Below, in pieces: positions 1 through 11,360 of a stretch of DNA of 64,000 nt (positions are counted from its first letter, which is position 1; each line of letters starts with the position of its first letter). Origin of the DNA: Siphonodentalium dalli (Eukaryota; Mollusca; Scaphopoda; Gadilida; Siphonodentaliidae). The notes beneath the pieces were generated by a model that was not told where the DNA came from, did no database searches, and was given only the letters and a program-made list of their open reading frames with translations. The translations under genes were made by a program, and so were the position numbers. Location: positions 281,103,426 to 281,167,425 of the forward strand of contig CP136063.1 in assembly GCA_032622095.1 (NCBI GenBank). The letters are read 5' to 3'.

Positions 1-150
1 CTTTACCCAACAGAACGGCCCTGTGCCAATGCATTCTCTTATATATGCGAGTCGACCACAGGTCGCCTCGCATATATAAGAGAATGCATTGGCTTAACAC
101 ATTAAAAATGATCAAATTGTCAAAGAATGTAGAAAATATTATAAGAAACG
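1..150 (+). mobile_element. TTAA-A element, 5' part, cut by the window edge
   Basis: Starts within the CTTTACCCAACA terminus, then GGCCCTGTGCC and one complete hairpin module (about 23-92) and the beginning of the AT-rich spacer. Similarity to other copies fades by about 150, so the second hairpin and right arm are missing. Confidence 0.8.
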
Positions 151-159
151 AGAGGCCGA

Positions 160-1837
160 TCACGATCGGCAGATGTTTAACCCATACCTTGGCGATAGCG
201 ACTAGCCATAACTGATAATTTGTCAAAGATATGATCACAGGAATTAATCCATATATCAGTACCCAACTTGAAATCAAAAGCTCAAATAATTTGTCTTAAG
301 AAAGGGTTAAAGTATTTGGGTTGGGGAGGAGTAGTTTTAAATCTCATAACTCTGTCCCTATTCACACAAGGACCTCTCACTGTGAGATCCAATGGTTTAG
401 TGATTTCGGAGGACATGTTTAGGAGTTTAAGTTAACTCATTGGAAGCAAAAGTGATAAATCCCTATCTTTGCCACTTTTGACATGCCAGATATTCAAAAT
501 TGATTATTCACTTCTAAAGAGAAATTATAATTTGTTTACAAGCCAGACTGCTTAGAACGACATACATGTAGGGGATTCCATCTCATATTTAAATGGTACT
601 TTAATTACCCCCCCTTTCCCCCATTCTCCCCAGTTATTTGTTTATCAAACATGGACAGACATAAGATCAGATCTGACCTGTGTATTAAATAAGATTAAGT
701 GTTTCATAACAGGGGTGAATGGTTTTCAAAAATATATGTAGTTTATACAATTCAAAAGTATTATCTATATAATGTTATACAGACATAATATGATGGGGAT
801 GCTGGCCCCTATGACCACTAAATCGTTCATATAAAAGAAAGTAAGTTAGCCCTCATTTGAATGGTTTCACACATTACAATGTTTTACAAGTAGCTTGGGC
901 ACTAAAAGCCACAACCTTCAATGTTAATCTTCTAAGTGCTCTGTGGCCCCTAAAATTCAATCAACCATGAAAATGTGAACAAATGGGAAAATAAGGTTCC
1001 TGGAAATACTAACATCTACCATATTGATTTTCAAAACAAGTCATCACTTACAATAGTCATGTATATTTATCTGCCTGTTTCCCATTGCATAGATAAATCA
1101 TATTGGCTATCAGCTGTTGTTTTAATTTCAAATGGAAAGCACGTGTCTGAAGGGTTAATATATTTTTCAAAAATCAATTAATCAGTCAATACCAAAATTG
1201 ATAGAAGTGAATAGTGTGCAAAGATACCCAATAGATATTAAGAGATATGAGGAAGAGTCCATGTACATTATAGCATGTGTCTATGGAAACCTTGGAAAGG
1301 GTTAATTATTTTTGAAGCAAATTAATGGAATTTAGAAGACACTTATAAGGTGAGGGGGGCCCTTATCTCACCCTGTAATGAAATTTCAAGAATAGGAAAA
1401 ACACCAGTCTTGTGCTGCCATTAATCAATTTGACAGTTAGAATAAACAGCCAGCCAGCCACCAGTGTTGTTTATCTTGCTTGACCCACCAGAGCTCTGTT
1501 AGCATATGTCATCACTCATTTCATAACAGATTTCACTTGGAATGACAACATCTATAAAAATCCTCTCATATCTCTGGATGTTGGATGATCACATGGTAAT
1601 TTATTGATATCATTATATTCATGAAACTATTGCAATAAAATCTTCATAATTTCAAAACAGGATATCACACCTAATTAATCGTATAAAACTAAAATAAATG
1701 AAAGTGTCAATTTTTTTTTATTATTTAAATTTTTTTATTATTGTTATTAAAGTTCAAACAAAATTTAATATTTGTATATGCTAAATTTAGCAAGGAGCTA
1801 AATCTAAAAAATAGAATATTTTTTTTCTTCTCGAAAA
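160..1837. other. AT-rich sequence with no feature recognised
   Basis: Low-complexity AT-rich DNA with short ORFs only (for example 68 codons at 975-1181), no splice-flanked exon and no repeat shared with the rest of the window that I could see. By position it would lie in an intron of the MAST gene. Confidence 0.5.
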
Positions 1838-2050
1838 AGGGTCATAACTCCTTTAAAATTAATCGGATCAAACCCATATTCGGACTCGATCTGTATTTTG
1901 GGCTGTGAAACTCACATACCAAATTTGGTTTCGATCGGATAGAAAATGTTTGAGATATCGCATTACTCGTAAAGTGTCTACGGACAGACAGACAGACGGA
2001 CGAACGACGAGTGGTCAATCCGGGCAACGACACTATGTTTACCATACTAT
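1838..2050 (+). repeat. Dispersed repeat with GACA/GACG-rich segment
   Basis: A GGGTCATAACTCC start, phrases such as ACCAAATTTGG, and a GACAGACAGACAGACGGACG tract. This style of repeat is common in mollusc genomes and recurs in related form at 3100-3480 and 27150-27430. The open frames across it are not coding. Confidence 0.5.
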
Positions 2051-2067
2051 GGTATGGGTAAACATAA

Positions 2068-2321
2068 AAATGGTAAAAAGTGTTAAAAAAAGATTTTTTT
2101 TAGGCCAATGCATTCTCTTATATATGCGAGGCGACCTATGGTCGACTCGCATATATAAGAGAATGCATTGGCACAGGGCAAAACTGTAACCATCACAATG
2201 TGGTCAATGAATCGGTTCCAATGATATCCATATTTGTATGGTGCTATTGAGACAGACCGAAGATATTTTAGGCTGTTGAAGCTTTGTATGGGCGTTTTTG
2301 ACCGTTTTGTTGGGAAAAGGG
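2068..2321 (+). mobile_element. TTAA-A element, 5'-truncated
   Basis: Retains the AT-rich spacer, the second hairpin module (about 2103-2172), the long right arm (CACAATGTGGTCAA, GACAGACCGAAGATATTTTA) and the TGTTGGGAAAAGGG terminus followed by TTAA (2322-2325). The left end and first hairpin are absent. Confidence 0.85.
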
Positions 2322-2757
2322 TTAAACGGTGTAAAACAAACGGCTAATGAGGTAATGTAACTGTTAATTCTAAATTGTTCACTGAAGGTGTGAAACAAAA
2401 ATAGCGATATCTAATCAGGCATGTGTTGTTAAATTGGCGTGCTTAGAGGCTAAAAGTATAATCCGAAAAAAAGACAACTGATTAGGCGACTATGTTAGAC
2501 AATAGTTTGAAAACACTGATCCGGCGTGCATGAGCATTCGGTTTCTGGAGGACAAAATTCATGTGTTCATGTGTTCTGCATTCTGTGTTTGGAATGGAGG
2601 GGTTTCAGATTACAGAGGTAAATTTTTAGTTAGAATGCACTTGGGTAAATTTGGAACATGACAATTCGTTTAGTGTGAAGAGCAATTCGGTTTAGAGGCT
2701 CGGTTTGCAGAGGTTTTAATGTTCTCAGAAGTTTTTTTTCAAATATTGGGAGTTTAA

Positions 2758-2898
2758 CTCTTTCATTACTGGAGTTGTGCAGATTCAGCATTAAAGATCC
2801 TGTGCCAGTGCATTATCTCATTATGCATATGGGAGACTCGCATATATAAGAGAATGCATTGGCACAGGGTTTTCACAAAATTTTCAGTCATGGAAGGG
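2758..2898 (+). mobile_element. TTAA-C element with one rearranged hairpin
   Basis: Bounded by TTAA at 2754-2757 and 2899-2902. Left end CTCTTTCATTACTGGAG, right end CAGTCATGGAAGGG. The inside keeps GATCCTGTGCCAGTGCATT and a collapsed hairpin whose left arm is damaged. Confidence 0.75.
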
Positions 2899-3099
2899 TT
2901 AAGGACCATAAGTTAATAAAAGGTCACAGACCACATGTCCCCCGACTCGAGTGGTAAACTTCATGATTGGATTTGTTAGAAGGATACTATTTGCAACAAT
3001 GTTATACAGTATATAGATGTTGCAAACCACCGCAAAATTTCTTGGACAAAACAACCCGATGAACAAACGCATGCAAACGCGAAAAAATGATATTTTTGT

Positions 3100-3500
3100 A
3101 TCAGCTATATAGATGTTGCAAATCCCCAACATGTTAGGAACAATATCCCAGAGTTTCAAATCTCTACATTTAAAACTGTAGGAGGAGTTGATTACACCAT
3201 GAAGGTACCCAATCTCATCCAAAAGGCAAAAATGTTCCAAATTTTCTAAGTCGAAAACCCCCCAAAAATATGGAAAAAATGATATTTTTTATTAGCTATA
3301 TAGATGTTGCAAATCACCAACATGTTAGGAACAATATCCCAGAGTTTCAAATATCTACGTTTAAAACTGTAGGAGGAGTTGATTACACCATGAAGGTACC
3401 CAATCTCGGACGCACGGACACACGGACTGACGGACGGACGGACGGACGGACGAGGGTCATTTCTATAGTCCTCCGACAGAAACGTCGGGGGACAAAAATA
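3100..3500 (+). repeat. Two tandem copies of a GGAC-rich dispersed repeat
   Basis: A block containing TATATAGATGTTGCAAAT, CATGTTAGGAACAATATCCC and GGAGGAGTTGATTACACCAT occurs near 3107-3215 and again near 3294-3405. The second copy continues into (GGAC)n and AGGGTCATTTCTATAGTCC. A partial relative lies at 30050-30190. Confidence 0.65.
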
Positions 3501-3502
3501 AA

Positions 3503-4170
3503 TGAATGGACAACATTTCTTGCATGTTGTGGATATTGCCCCCCCCATGCTGCTTCATGTGGATATTGCCCCCCCCCCCCCAAGCTGCTTCATGTGGATA
3601 TTGCCCCCCCCAAGCTGCTTCATGTGTATACTGCCCCCCCCCCCCAAGCTGCTTCATGTGGATATTGCCCCCCCCCCCATGCTGCTTCATGTGGATATTG
3701 CCCCCCCCATGCTGCTTCATGTGGATATTACCCCCCCCCCCATGCTGCTTCATGTGGATATTACACCCCCCCCCCATGCTGCTTCATGTGGATATTACCC
3801 CCCCCCCCCCCCCATGCTGCTTCATGTGGATATTGCCCCCCCCCCCCATGCTGCTTCATGTGGATATTACCCCCCCCCCCATGCTGCTTCATGTGGATAT
3901 TACCCCCCCCCCCCATGCTGCTTCATGTGGATATTGCCCCCCCCCCCATGCTGCTTCATGTGGATATTACCCCCCCCAATGCTGCTTCATGTGGATATTA
4001 CCCCCCCCCCCCCCATGCTGCTTCATGTGGATATTACCCCCCCCCCATGCTGCTTCATGTGGATATTGCCCCCCCCCCCATGCTGCTTCATGTGGATATT
4101 ACCCCCCCCCCATGCTGCTTCATGTGGATATTACCCCCCCCCCCCCCCCCCCAAGCTGCTTCATGTGTAT
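3503..4170 (+). repeat. Minisatellite of about twenty units joined by poly-C runs
   Basis: The core CATGCTGCTTCATGTGGATA repeats about twenty times, separated by TT(A/G) and runs of roughly 7-17 C. Period varies (about 28-36 bp) because the C-run length varies. The array opens three overlapping frames (up to 301 codons) that encode only proline/Cys-Gly-Tyr patterns; these are artefacts. Confidence 0.92.
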
Positions 4171-4408
4171 ACTGAAGATGAGCTATTACAGAAAAAGATA
4201 AAAAGTTGGTAGGGATGAATTTGGCACTCTAAGATCAACAAGAGCACTGCCATGTATGGCTTAATACGCCCGTTTAAAAAGTAAATAGTTGTCATCTTTC
4301 AATTACTATCAAAGAAAATTGGCTATCAAGTACCAAACCACAATTTGAATTTGACCTGTATTGTGAGGTAATAAACTAACATACAAAATATGACTTCAAA
4401 CAGGCATA

Positions 4409-4832
4409 TGTGACCCGCCATATCAAATCCAGTCGTAAGTCGGGATTATTTTACCCTGTGCCAATGCATTCTCTTATATATGCGAGTCGACCATAGGTCG
4501 CCTCGCATATATAAGAGAATGCATTGGCATAACAATTTTTTACAATTTTAATAATTTTTTCTTGTATTCTTTATAATTTCACCCATACAGAGCCCCAGAC
4601 AAACATGAGCAGACAACACTCTTCTATATGCTTCTATAAATGTGTGGGGCTCCCTGCAGGGCAATGGATGTTTTTTATTTTATGTCCTAAAAATTGTCAG
4701 AAACATTTATTTAAAAAAAATGATAAAAAATTGTTAGGCCAATGCATTCTCTTATATATATGCGAGGTGACCTATGGTCGACTCGCATATATAAGAGAAT
4801 GCATTGGCACAGGGTAAAAAAATCCCAACTTA
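4409..4832 (+). mobile_element. TA-A element, right end degraded
   Basis: Begins TGTGACCCGCC after TA, then the TIR to AAGTCGGGA, hairpin 1 (about 4459-4528), spacer with GAGCCCCAGACAAACATGAG, and hairpin 2 (about 4737-4809). The right terminus stops after AATCCCAACTTACC and lacks the rest of the TIR. Confidence 0.85.
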
Positions 4833-5120
4833 CCAAAAAATCCTACCAATGACTAATGAGATGTCAATAAATTGAAAGTCATCCCTCGGTGTGAAATTGA
4901 TGACGTAGGTAATGTGTGACAAGTCATGAAACAAAGTCAGACCTTTAAGCATGAGGCAATTTGCTCAGAAAACCACTCAATCTCCCAAAGTCTGAAGTTA
5001 CACCTCATAGGTTCCAATAATTGTTCCTGAGATTGAGATTAGGCCAAAGAAAATTAATTATCTGGTTGAGGTCACAACTCAGAAAAATTTGGGTTATTAG
5101 ATAGGCCTTTATTTGACATA

Positions 5121-5601
5121 TGTGACCCGCCATATCAAATCCAGTCGTAAGTCGGGATTTTTTTTTACCCTGTGCCAATGCATTCTCTTATATATGCGAG
5201 TCGACCATAGGTCGCCTCGCATATATAAGAGAATGCTTTGGTTGGCCTAACAATTTTTGATCATGTTTTTTAAATAATTGTTTCTTACAATTTTTATGAC
5301 ATAAAATAAAAAACATCCATTACCCTGCAGGGAGCCCCACACATATATAGAAGCATATAGAAGAGTAAGCATATAGAAGAGTGTCGTCTGCTCATGTTTG
5401 TCTGGGGCTCTGTATGGGTGAAATTATAAAATCGTTAAAGAATACAAGAAAAAATTATTAAAATTGTAAAAAATTGTTAGGCCAATGCATTCTCTTATAT
5501 ATGCGAGGCGACCTATGGTCGACTCACATATATAAGAGAATGCATTGGCACAGGGTAAAAAAAATCCCGACTTACGACTGGATTTGAAATGGCGGGTCAC
5601 A
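5121..5601 (-). mobile_element. TA-A element, full length, with TA duplication
   Basis: TGTGACCC...GGGTCACA termini flanked by TA (5119-5120 and 5602-5603), 481 bp. Two complete hairpin modules (about 5170-5241 and 5481-5549). The spacer is in the opposite orientation to the copy at 4409 and holds a short internal duplication of GCATATAGAAGAGT. Confidence 0.9.
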
Positions 5602-5794
5602 TATTCTTATTATCTTTCATGTGCTGTATTATATCTGCCAGAATAAGCTGAGATTAATTTTAATTGTCTTTGTATAAACGTTTCTATAATAAACACAATG
5701 TTCTGACTGCGAAATCAACTTTTAAAGTTGTCTTTTTATGTAATATTTTACAAAACATTTCCAAACATTTTCTTGAAAACAATGAAAAAAACAC

Positions 5795-5965
5795 TTTAGG
5801 GGAAGGGTAAACCTTCTGTGGACCTCATTCTGCTTACACCTCAGCAGAATGAGGTTCCCAGAGGGTGAATTTGGTGATGCTAGCCCGCTATGCGGGGTAG
5901 CATCACTAAATTCACCCTCTGGGGACCTCATTCTGCAAATGACAGACACCCTATTTCAAGGCTTG
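5795..5965 (-). mobile_element. hAT-A element, half copy with one hairpin
   Basis: A foldback of GCAGAATGAGGTTCCCAGAG against CTCTGGGGACCTCATTCTGC (5843-5936), then AAATGACAGACACC and the CAAGGCTTG terminus. The other half is reduced to a damaged CTGTGGACCTCATTCTGC near 5817-5834. A near-identical half copy is at 22392-22526. Confidence 0.8.
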
Positions 5966-6123
5966 TTTCCGAGAATAAGAACAGATATGTGCCAGGCGTC
6001 ACGTCTCTTACCAAACCTGAGACTACATCGCGTGTGTCTGGTGCCGGTGTCTTCTAATATCAGCTAGTTACAGATGGATCAATTGTTGACAAGCCTCAGG
6101 CAGTAAACCATCAGCTGGCTAAG

Positions 6124-6561
6124 TAGGCCTGAGTTTAGTGCGCATGTCATTAGCAGAATGAGGTCCCCAGAGGGTGAATTTAGTGACGCTATCCCACAAA
6201 GCATGGTAACATCACTAAATTCACCCTCTGGGGACCTCATTCTGCTAAGGCCTCATCATCTCTGGAAACTTTATTTATTGTAAAAATTAATATAAAATTT
6301 CTATATAAAAGTTTCTCTATATCTCAAATTGGCAGACGACACATTGAAAAAATCGAGTTTCCCAATGGGTGTATATATCACAATATTCACAATTTGGGAA
6401 CTTCAATTAGAGTCTATGTCTTCCATAGCAGATGAGGCCATGCAGAATGAGGTCCCAAGAGGATGAATTTGTTGATGCTAGCACACTGCGGGATGGCATC
6501 ACTAAATTCACCCTCTGGGGACCTCATTCTGCAAATGACAGGCACACCTAACTCAGGCTTG
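6124..6561 (+). mobile_element. hAT-A element, full length, 8-bp target duplication
   Basis: Two foldback hairpins (6152-6246 and about 6443-6534) joined by a spacer containing AATTGGCAGACGACACATT. Left end TAGGCCTGAGTTTAG, right end CTAACTCAGGCTTG. Both sides carry TGGCTAAG (6116-6123 and 6562-6569), an exact 8-bp target duplication as made by hAT transposases. Confidence 0.88.
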
Positions 6562-6638
6562 TGGCTAAGATGTCAAGTCTAACTCTAATAGATGACAGTC
6601 AGAGAAACCTTTTAGATCATTTGTAGGGACTCAGTTAA

Positions 6639-7020
6639 CCCTTTACCCAACAGAAGGGCCCTGTGCCAATGCATTCTCTTATATATGCGAGTCGACCATA
6701 GGTCGCCCATAGGTCGCCTCGCATATATAAGAGAATGCATTGGCTTAACACATTCAAAATTATAAAATTGTTAAAGAATGTAAGAAAAAATGTTTTTTTT
6801 AGGCCAATGCATTCTCTTATATATGCGAGGCGACCTATGGTCGACTCGCATATATAAGAGAATGCATTGGCACAGGGTATAACTGTAACTATCACAATGT
6901 GGTCAAGGAGCCGGTTCCAATGATATCCATATTTGTATGGTGTTATTGAGACAGACCGAAGATATTTTAGGCTGTTGAAGCTTTATTTGGCCGGTTTTGG
7001 CCGGTTTGTTGGGTAAAGGG
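6639..7020 (+). mobile_element. TTAA-A element, full length
   Basis: CCCTTTACCCAACA...TGTTGGGTAAAGGG between TTAA at 6635-6638 and 7021-7024, 382 bp. Hairpin 1 (about 6664-6744) has a duplicated apex (CCATAGGTCGC twice); hairpin 2 is at about 6803-6873. Confidence 0.93.
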
Positions 7021-7061
7021 TTAATAAGGAGACAAGATGCACCTATATTTAGGCACGAGTA

Positions 7062-7494
7062 TATGGCACCAGACATTTGTAAAATGAGGTCTCCAGAAGG
7101 TGAATTTAGTGACACTACCCCACACAGTGGGCTAGCTTCACTAAATTTACCCTCTGGGGACCTCATTCTGCTTACGCCTCATCTTCTCTATAAAGTATCT
7201 TTATTATCAAAATAAAGATTCTTTTTTATTTAGTTTAGTTTCTCTATATCGCCCAATTGGCAGACGACACATTACATAATGGAGGTGCCCAATGGGTGTA
7301 CATCACAATATTAACAAACTTCAATCTGAGTCCAGGTCTCCCATAGCAGATGAGGCCTAAGCAGAATAAGGTCCCACAGAGAATGAATTTGGTGATGCTA
7401 GCCTGCTGTGTAGTGTAGCGTCAGCTCAGCTGTGTCACTAAATTAACCCTCTGGGGACCTCATTCTGAAAATGTCTGGCACCTTATTCTCAGGA
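7062..7494 (+). mobile_element. hAT-A element, two hairpins, ends eroded
   Basis: Hairpins at about 7083-7171 and 7366-7468 around the usual spacer (CCCAATTGGCAGACGACAC). Termini are damaged (CCAGACATTTGTAAAATGAG at left, TGTCTGGCACC at right) and no 8-bp duplication is visible. Confidence 0.75.
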
Positions 7495-7569
7495 CTGAAT
7501 ATGTTATTTTATTACATGATCCTACCCTTATTCCATTCAATAAACCCATTCAATAAATTGTGATATTAA

Positions 7570-7960
7570 CCCTTTACCCAACAAACCGGCCAAAACCGGC
7601 CAAATAAGGCTTCAACAGCCTAAAATATCTTCGGTCTGTCTCAATAGAACCATACAAATATGGATATCATTGGAACCGGCTCCTTGACCACATTGTGATA
7701 GTTACAGTTAGCCCTGTGCCAATGCATTCTCTTATATATGCGAGTCGACCATAGGTCGCCTCGCATATATAAGAGAATGCATTGGCCTAACAAAAATCTT
7801 TTTTTAACACTTTTTACCATTTTTTCTTACATTCTTTAACAATTTTATAATTTTTAATGTGTTAAGCCAATGCATTCTCTTATATATGCGAGGTGACCTA
7901 TGGTCGACTCGCATATATAAGAGAATGCATTGGCACAGGGCCCTTCTGTTGGGTAAAGGG
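7570..7960 (-). mobile_element. TTAA-A element, full length
   Basis: 391 bp between TTAA at 7566-7569 and 7961-7964, reverse orientation (long arm first). Both hairpins are intact (about 7717-7786 and 7864-7936). Confidence 0.94.
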
Positions 7961-7964
7961 TTAA

Positions 7965-8616
7965 AAGTTCGTTTAATAACAGGAAATAGTGCCAGGTGAC
8001 ATTTGACTTCATGTTTATCGTCTGTTTACATTGCGTATGCTACGTCTCAAAAATACTATGACTTCCAATATTTTTCCAACAAACTATAATGAATGATGAG
8101 TTTGAAAAGTTATGTTATTAAATATACGCCAATAAACATGCAAAAGAGTCTTTATTTATCTGGGACTATTTCTTTATGCGGTCAAATACATGCGGTCTAA
8201 CGCATATAGTTACGTGAAACGTCATCACATGCCTTATAGAAGCCAAAGCCAAAGGCTCGGTCCAGACCTAATTTACTGTACTCGTTTTGTAAATTCCACT
8301 ATAAACTGGGGACTCGTTGTAGATCCTCTATTTATTGAGCTTGGCAAAAGCTACCCCTTTTCTTTACTAAATAGATTCTCCCATTCAGTTATAAAAGTAT
8401 ATATTGGAATAGTCTATTATAATTTAGAGGGATGTTCATGAAATACAAGGGCAGAATAATTCATATTAACTGGTTCGCTGCTAAATATCTTATGTACACA
8501 TAATAAAAAGCGTATATATATTTTAATAAACAGAAAATCATTTAATTTTATGCTCGGGAGTATTTAATTTACTTCCTTTTTCACAATTTTGAGCCTCATA
8601 TATATATACATTTTGG
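7965..8616. other. Mostly unassigned sequence with a TTAA-D fragment
   Basis: About 8356-8460 matches the left part of TTAA-D (TTTCTTTACTAAATAGATTC, ATTGGAATAGTCTATTAT). The rest is unassigned AT-rich sequence. Confidence 0.5.
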
Positions 8617-9988
8617 ATTAGGTTATGGTTATGAACCTGGTTGTCTGATTAGGTTATGGTTATGAACCTGGTTGTCAGCTATGGTTATGGTTATAGTTAT
8701 AAGTCTGATTGTCAGATTAGGTTATGGTTATGAGCCTGGTTATCAGATTAGACTATGGTTATGAGCCTGCTTGCCTCATTAGACTATGGTTATGAGCCTG
8801 GTTATCAGATTAGGTTATGGTTATGAGCCTGGTTGTCAGATTAGGTTATGGTTATGAGCTTGGTTGTCGGATTAGGTTATGGTTATGAGCCTGCTTGCCT
8901 CATTAGACTATGGTTATGAGCCTGGTTGTCAGATTAGGTTATGGTTATGAGCTTGGTTGTCAGATTAGGTTATGGTTATGAGCCTGCTTGCCTCATTAGA
9001 CTATGGTTATGAGCCTGGTTGTCAGATTAGGTTATGGTTATGAATCTGGTTATCAGATTAGGTTACGGTTATGAGCCTGGTTGTCAGATTAGGTTATGGT
9101 TATGAATCTGGTTATCAGATTAGGTTACGGTTATGAACCTGGTTGTCAGATTAGGTTAAGGTTATGAGCCTGGTTGTCAGATTAGGTTATGGTTATGAGC
9201 CTGCTTGCCTCATTAGACTATGGTTATGAGCCTGGTTGTCAGATTAGGTTATGGTTATGAATCTGGTTATCAGATTAGGTTACGGTTATGAGCCTGGTTG
9301 TCAGATTAGGTTATGGTTATGAATCTGGTTATCAGATTAGGTTACGGTTATGAGCCTGGTTGTCAGATTAGGTTAAGGTTATGAGCCTGGTTGTCAGATT
9401 AGGTTAAGGTTATGAGCCTGGTTGTCAGATTAGGTTATGGTTATGAGCCTGGTTGTCAGATTAGGTTATGGTTATGAATCTGGTTATCAGATTAGGTTAC
9501 GGTTATGAGCCTGGTTGTCAGATTAGGTTAAGGTTATGAGCCTGGTTGTCAGATTAGGTTATGGTTATGAGCCTGGTTGTCAGATTAGGTTATGGTTATG
9601 AGCCTGGTTGTCAGATTAGGTTATGGTTATGAATCTGGTTATCAGATTAGACTATGGTTATGAGCCTGGTTGTCAGATTAGGTTAAGGTTATGAGCCTGG
9701 TTGTCAGATTAGGTTATGGTTATGAGCCTGGTTGTCAGATTAGGTTATGGTTATGAGCCTGGTTGTCAGATTAGGTTATGGTTATGAGCCTGGTTGTCAG
9801 ATTAGGTTAAGGTTATGAGCCTGGTTGTCAGATTAGGTTATGGTTATGAGCCTGGTTGTCAGATTAGATTATGGTTATGAGCCTGGTTGTCAGATTAGGT
9901 TATGGTTATGAGCCTGGTTGTCAGATTAGGTTATGGTTATGAGCCTGGTTGTAAGATTAGGTTATGGTTATGAGCCTAGTTGTCAGAT
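8617..9988 (+). repeat. 31-bp minisatellite, about 44 copies
   Basis: The unit reads GGTTATGGTTATGAGCCTGG followed by TTGTCAGATTA. Variants (GAATCTGGTTATCAG, TGCTTGCCTCATTAGAC) recur in blocks, so multi-unit stretches have been copied together. Not the TTAGGG telomere repeat despite the TTAGGTTA phase. Confidence 0.95.
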
Positions 9989-10265
9989 GCCATTGGGCAA
10001 ACAATTTTGTCAGTTTCCTCTAACTCTAACTGTCCTATTAACTTTTCCAGCCCTGGAATTTTATACTGAAAACAATATTATAAAATTCAAAAATGTTCCA
10101 GGTTTCCAAACTGGTGTACGAACCCTGACATTAGAACAAAACCAACAAAACAACATGAAAAATGAGATTAGATGACCAAATGTTAAATCACACAAACTAG
10201 GATAAAAATATATTTGTTACGGTAAAGAAACAAGGCTTTAGAAATTAAGATACGTAAGAAGCTAC

Positions 10266-10720
10266 CAAGCCTGAGTTTAGTGTGCCTGTCATTTGCAGAA
10301 TGAGGTCCCCAGAGGTTGAATATAGTGACACTATCCCGCATAGTGGGCTAGCATCACCAAATTCACCCTCTGGGGACCTCATTCTGCATGGCCTCATCTG
10401 TTATGGGAGACATAGACTCTAATTGAAGTTCAAAAAAGGGAATGTTTTGATGTACACCCATTGGGAACCTCGATTATGCAATGTGTCCTCTGCCAATTTG
10501 GGAATATACCGGTAGAGGAACTGAACTAAAAAAAATATATAATTTTGTAAAGAAGTTTCTATAGAAATTTTATAATAAAGAATCTTTCTAGAGAAGATGA
10601 GACCTAAGTAGAATGAGGTCCCCAGAGGACGAATTTGGTGATGCTAGCGGGATAGTGTTAATAAATTCACCCTCTGGGGACCTTATTCTGCAAATGTCAG
10701 ACACGCTAAACTCCGACTTG
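10266..10720 (+). mobile_element. hAT-A element, full length, perfect 8-bp target duplication
   Basis: 455 bp with ends CAAGCCTGAGTTTAG and CTAAACTCCGACTTG, flanked on both sides by GAAGCTAC (10258-10265 and 10721-10728). Two foldback hairpins of the GAATGAGGTCCCCAGAGG type and a spacer with TGCCAATTTGGGAATATA. Confidence 0.92.
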
Positions 10721-10727
10721 GAAGCTA

Positions 10728-10911
10728 CAGTAATGCAGAATTATGGGTAACTTTCAGGATTTAGTTGGAAATATGGCTTGTTGCCATTCATCGGAAAGCT
10801 CTCGGGGAGAGCTTTAAGATGAATGGCAACAAGCCATATTTCCGACTAAATCCTGAAAAGATACCCATAATTCTGCTGTGGTTAAGGGGTCGATTAATTA
10901 GAGCACTACTG
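10728..10911. mobile_element. TA-B palindromic element
   Basis: Starts CAGTAATG after TA and ends GAGCACTACTG before TA. A long foldback around CTCTCGGGGAGAG with arms containing CGGAAATATGGCTTGTTGCC-type sequence. Left arm lacks the GCCCTAAGTAATCGACTCC part. Lies directly against the hAT-A element. Confidence 0.8.
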
Positions 10912-10986
10912 TACTTCTACAGGCGTATATGTATGAGCCTAATCAGATTGGATTGGGTAATAAGAAAATACATTATTCATTGGTGT

Positions 10987-11345
10987 CAGGGCTCGAAATG
11001 TTCTTAAATTTCTATCTCTCACACAGAGAAGGATCCAGGGATGTTTTGATACCTGTTACAGGTTTGGGCGCCCAAACTATAGAGACCCAAATGTCCCCAA
11101 ATTCCAAGTGGATAGTATTTATTCAAGATGGATTTTCCATATTTTCAATGAATTTTTCTATAATTCAAACACATGTAATGCAAATCATCAACCTGCAGAT
11201 GATATAGTCTATTATATAGAGCCTTTATTTGCACAATCAAGTGTCCAGTACTGAATTTTTTAACATCCAAATTTATATGGGGACAATCGGGACATACTCA
11301 AATACAGAACAGGTGTCCCCAAAAAATGTCTGGATCCATCCCTGC
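10987..11345 (+). mobile_element. Possible hAT-B-related fragment
   Basis: Begins CAGGGCTCGAAATGTTC, the same terminus as the hAT-B element at 23274, and holds an imperfect GGATCCAGGGATG/CATCCCTG inverted pair near 11029 and 11329. No second terminus or target duplication was found. Confidence 0.35.
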
Positions 11346-11360
11346 TCTCACAGTAGTTAA

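Noticed and set aside
3270-4212. Proline-rich frames of 231-301 codons
   Set aside because: Three overlapping frames across a poly-C minisatellite with variable run lengths; no start context, splice site or domain.
8617-9988. Interstitial telomere repeat
   Set aside because: TTAGGTTATGG is part of a 31-bp unit; there are no runs of TTAGGG.
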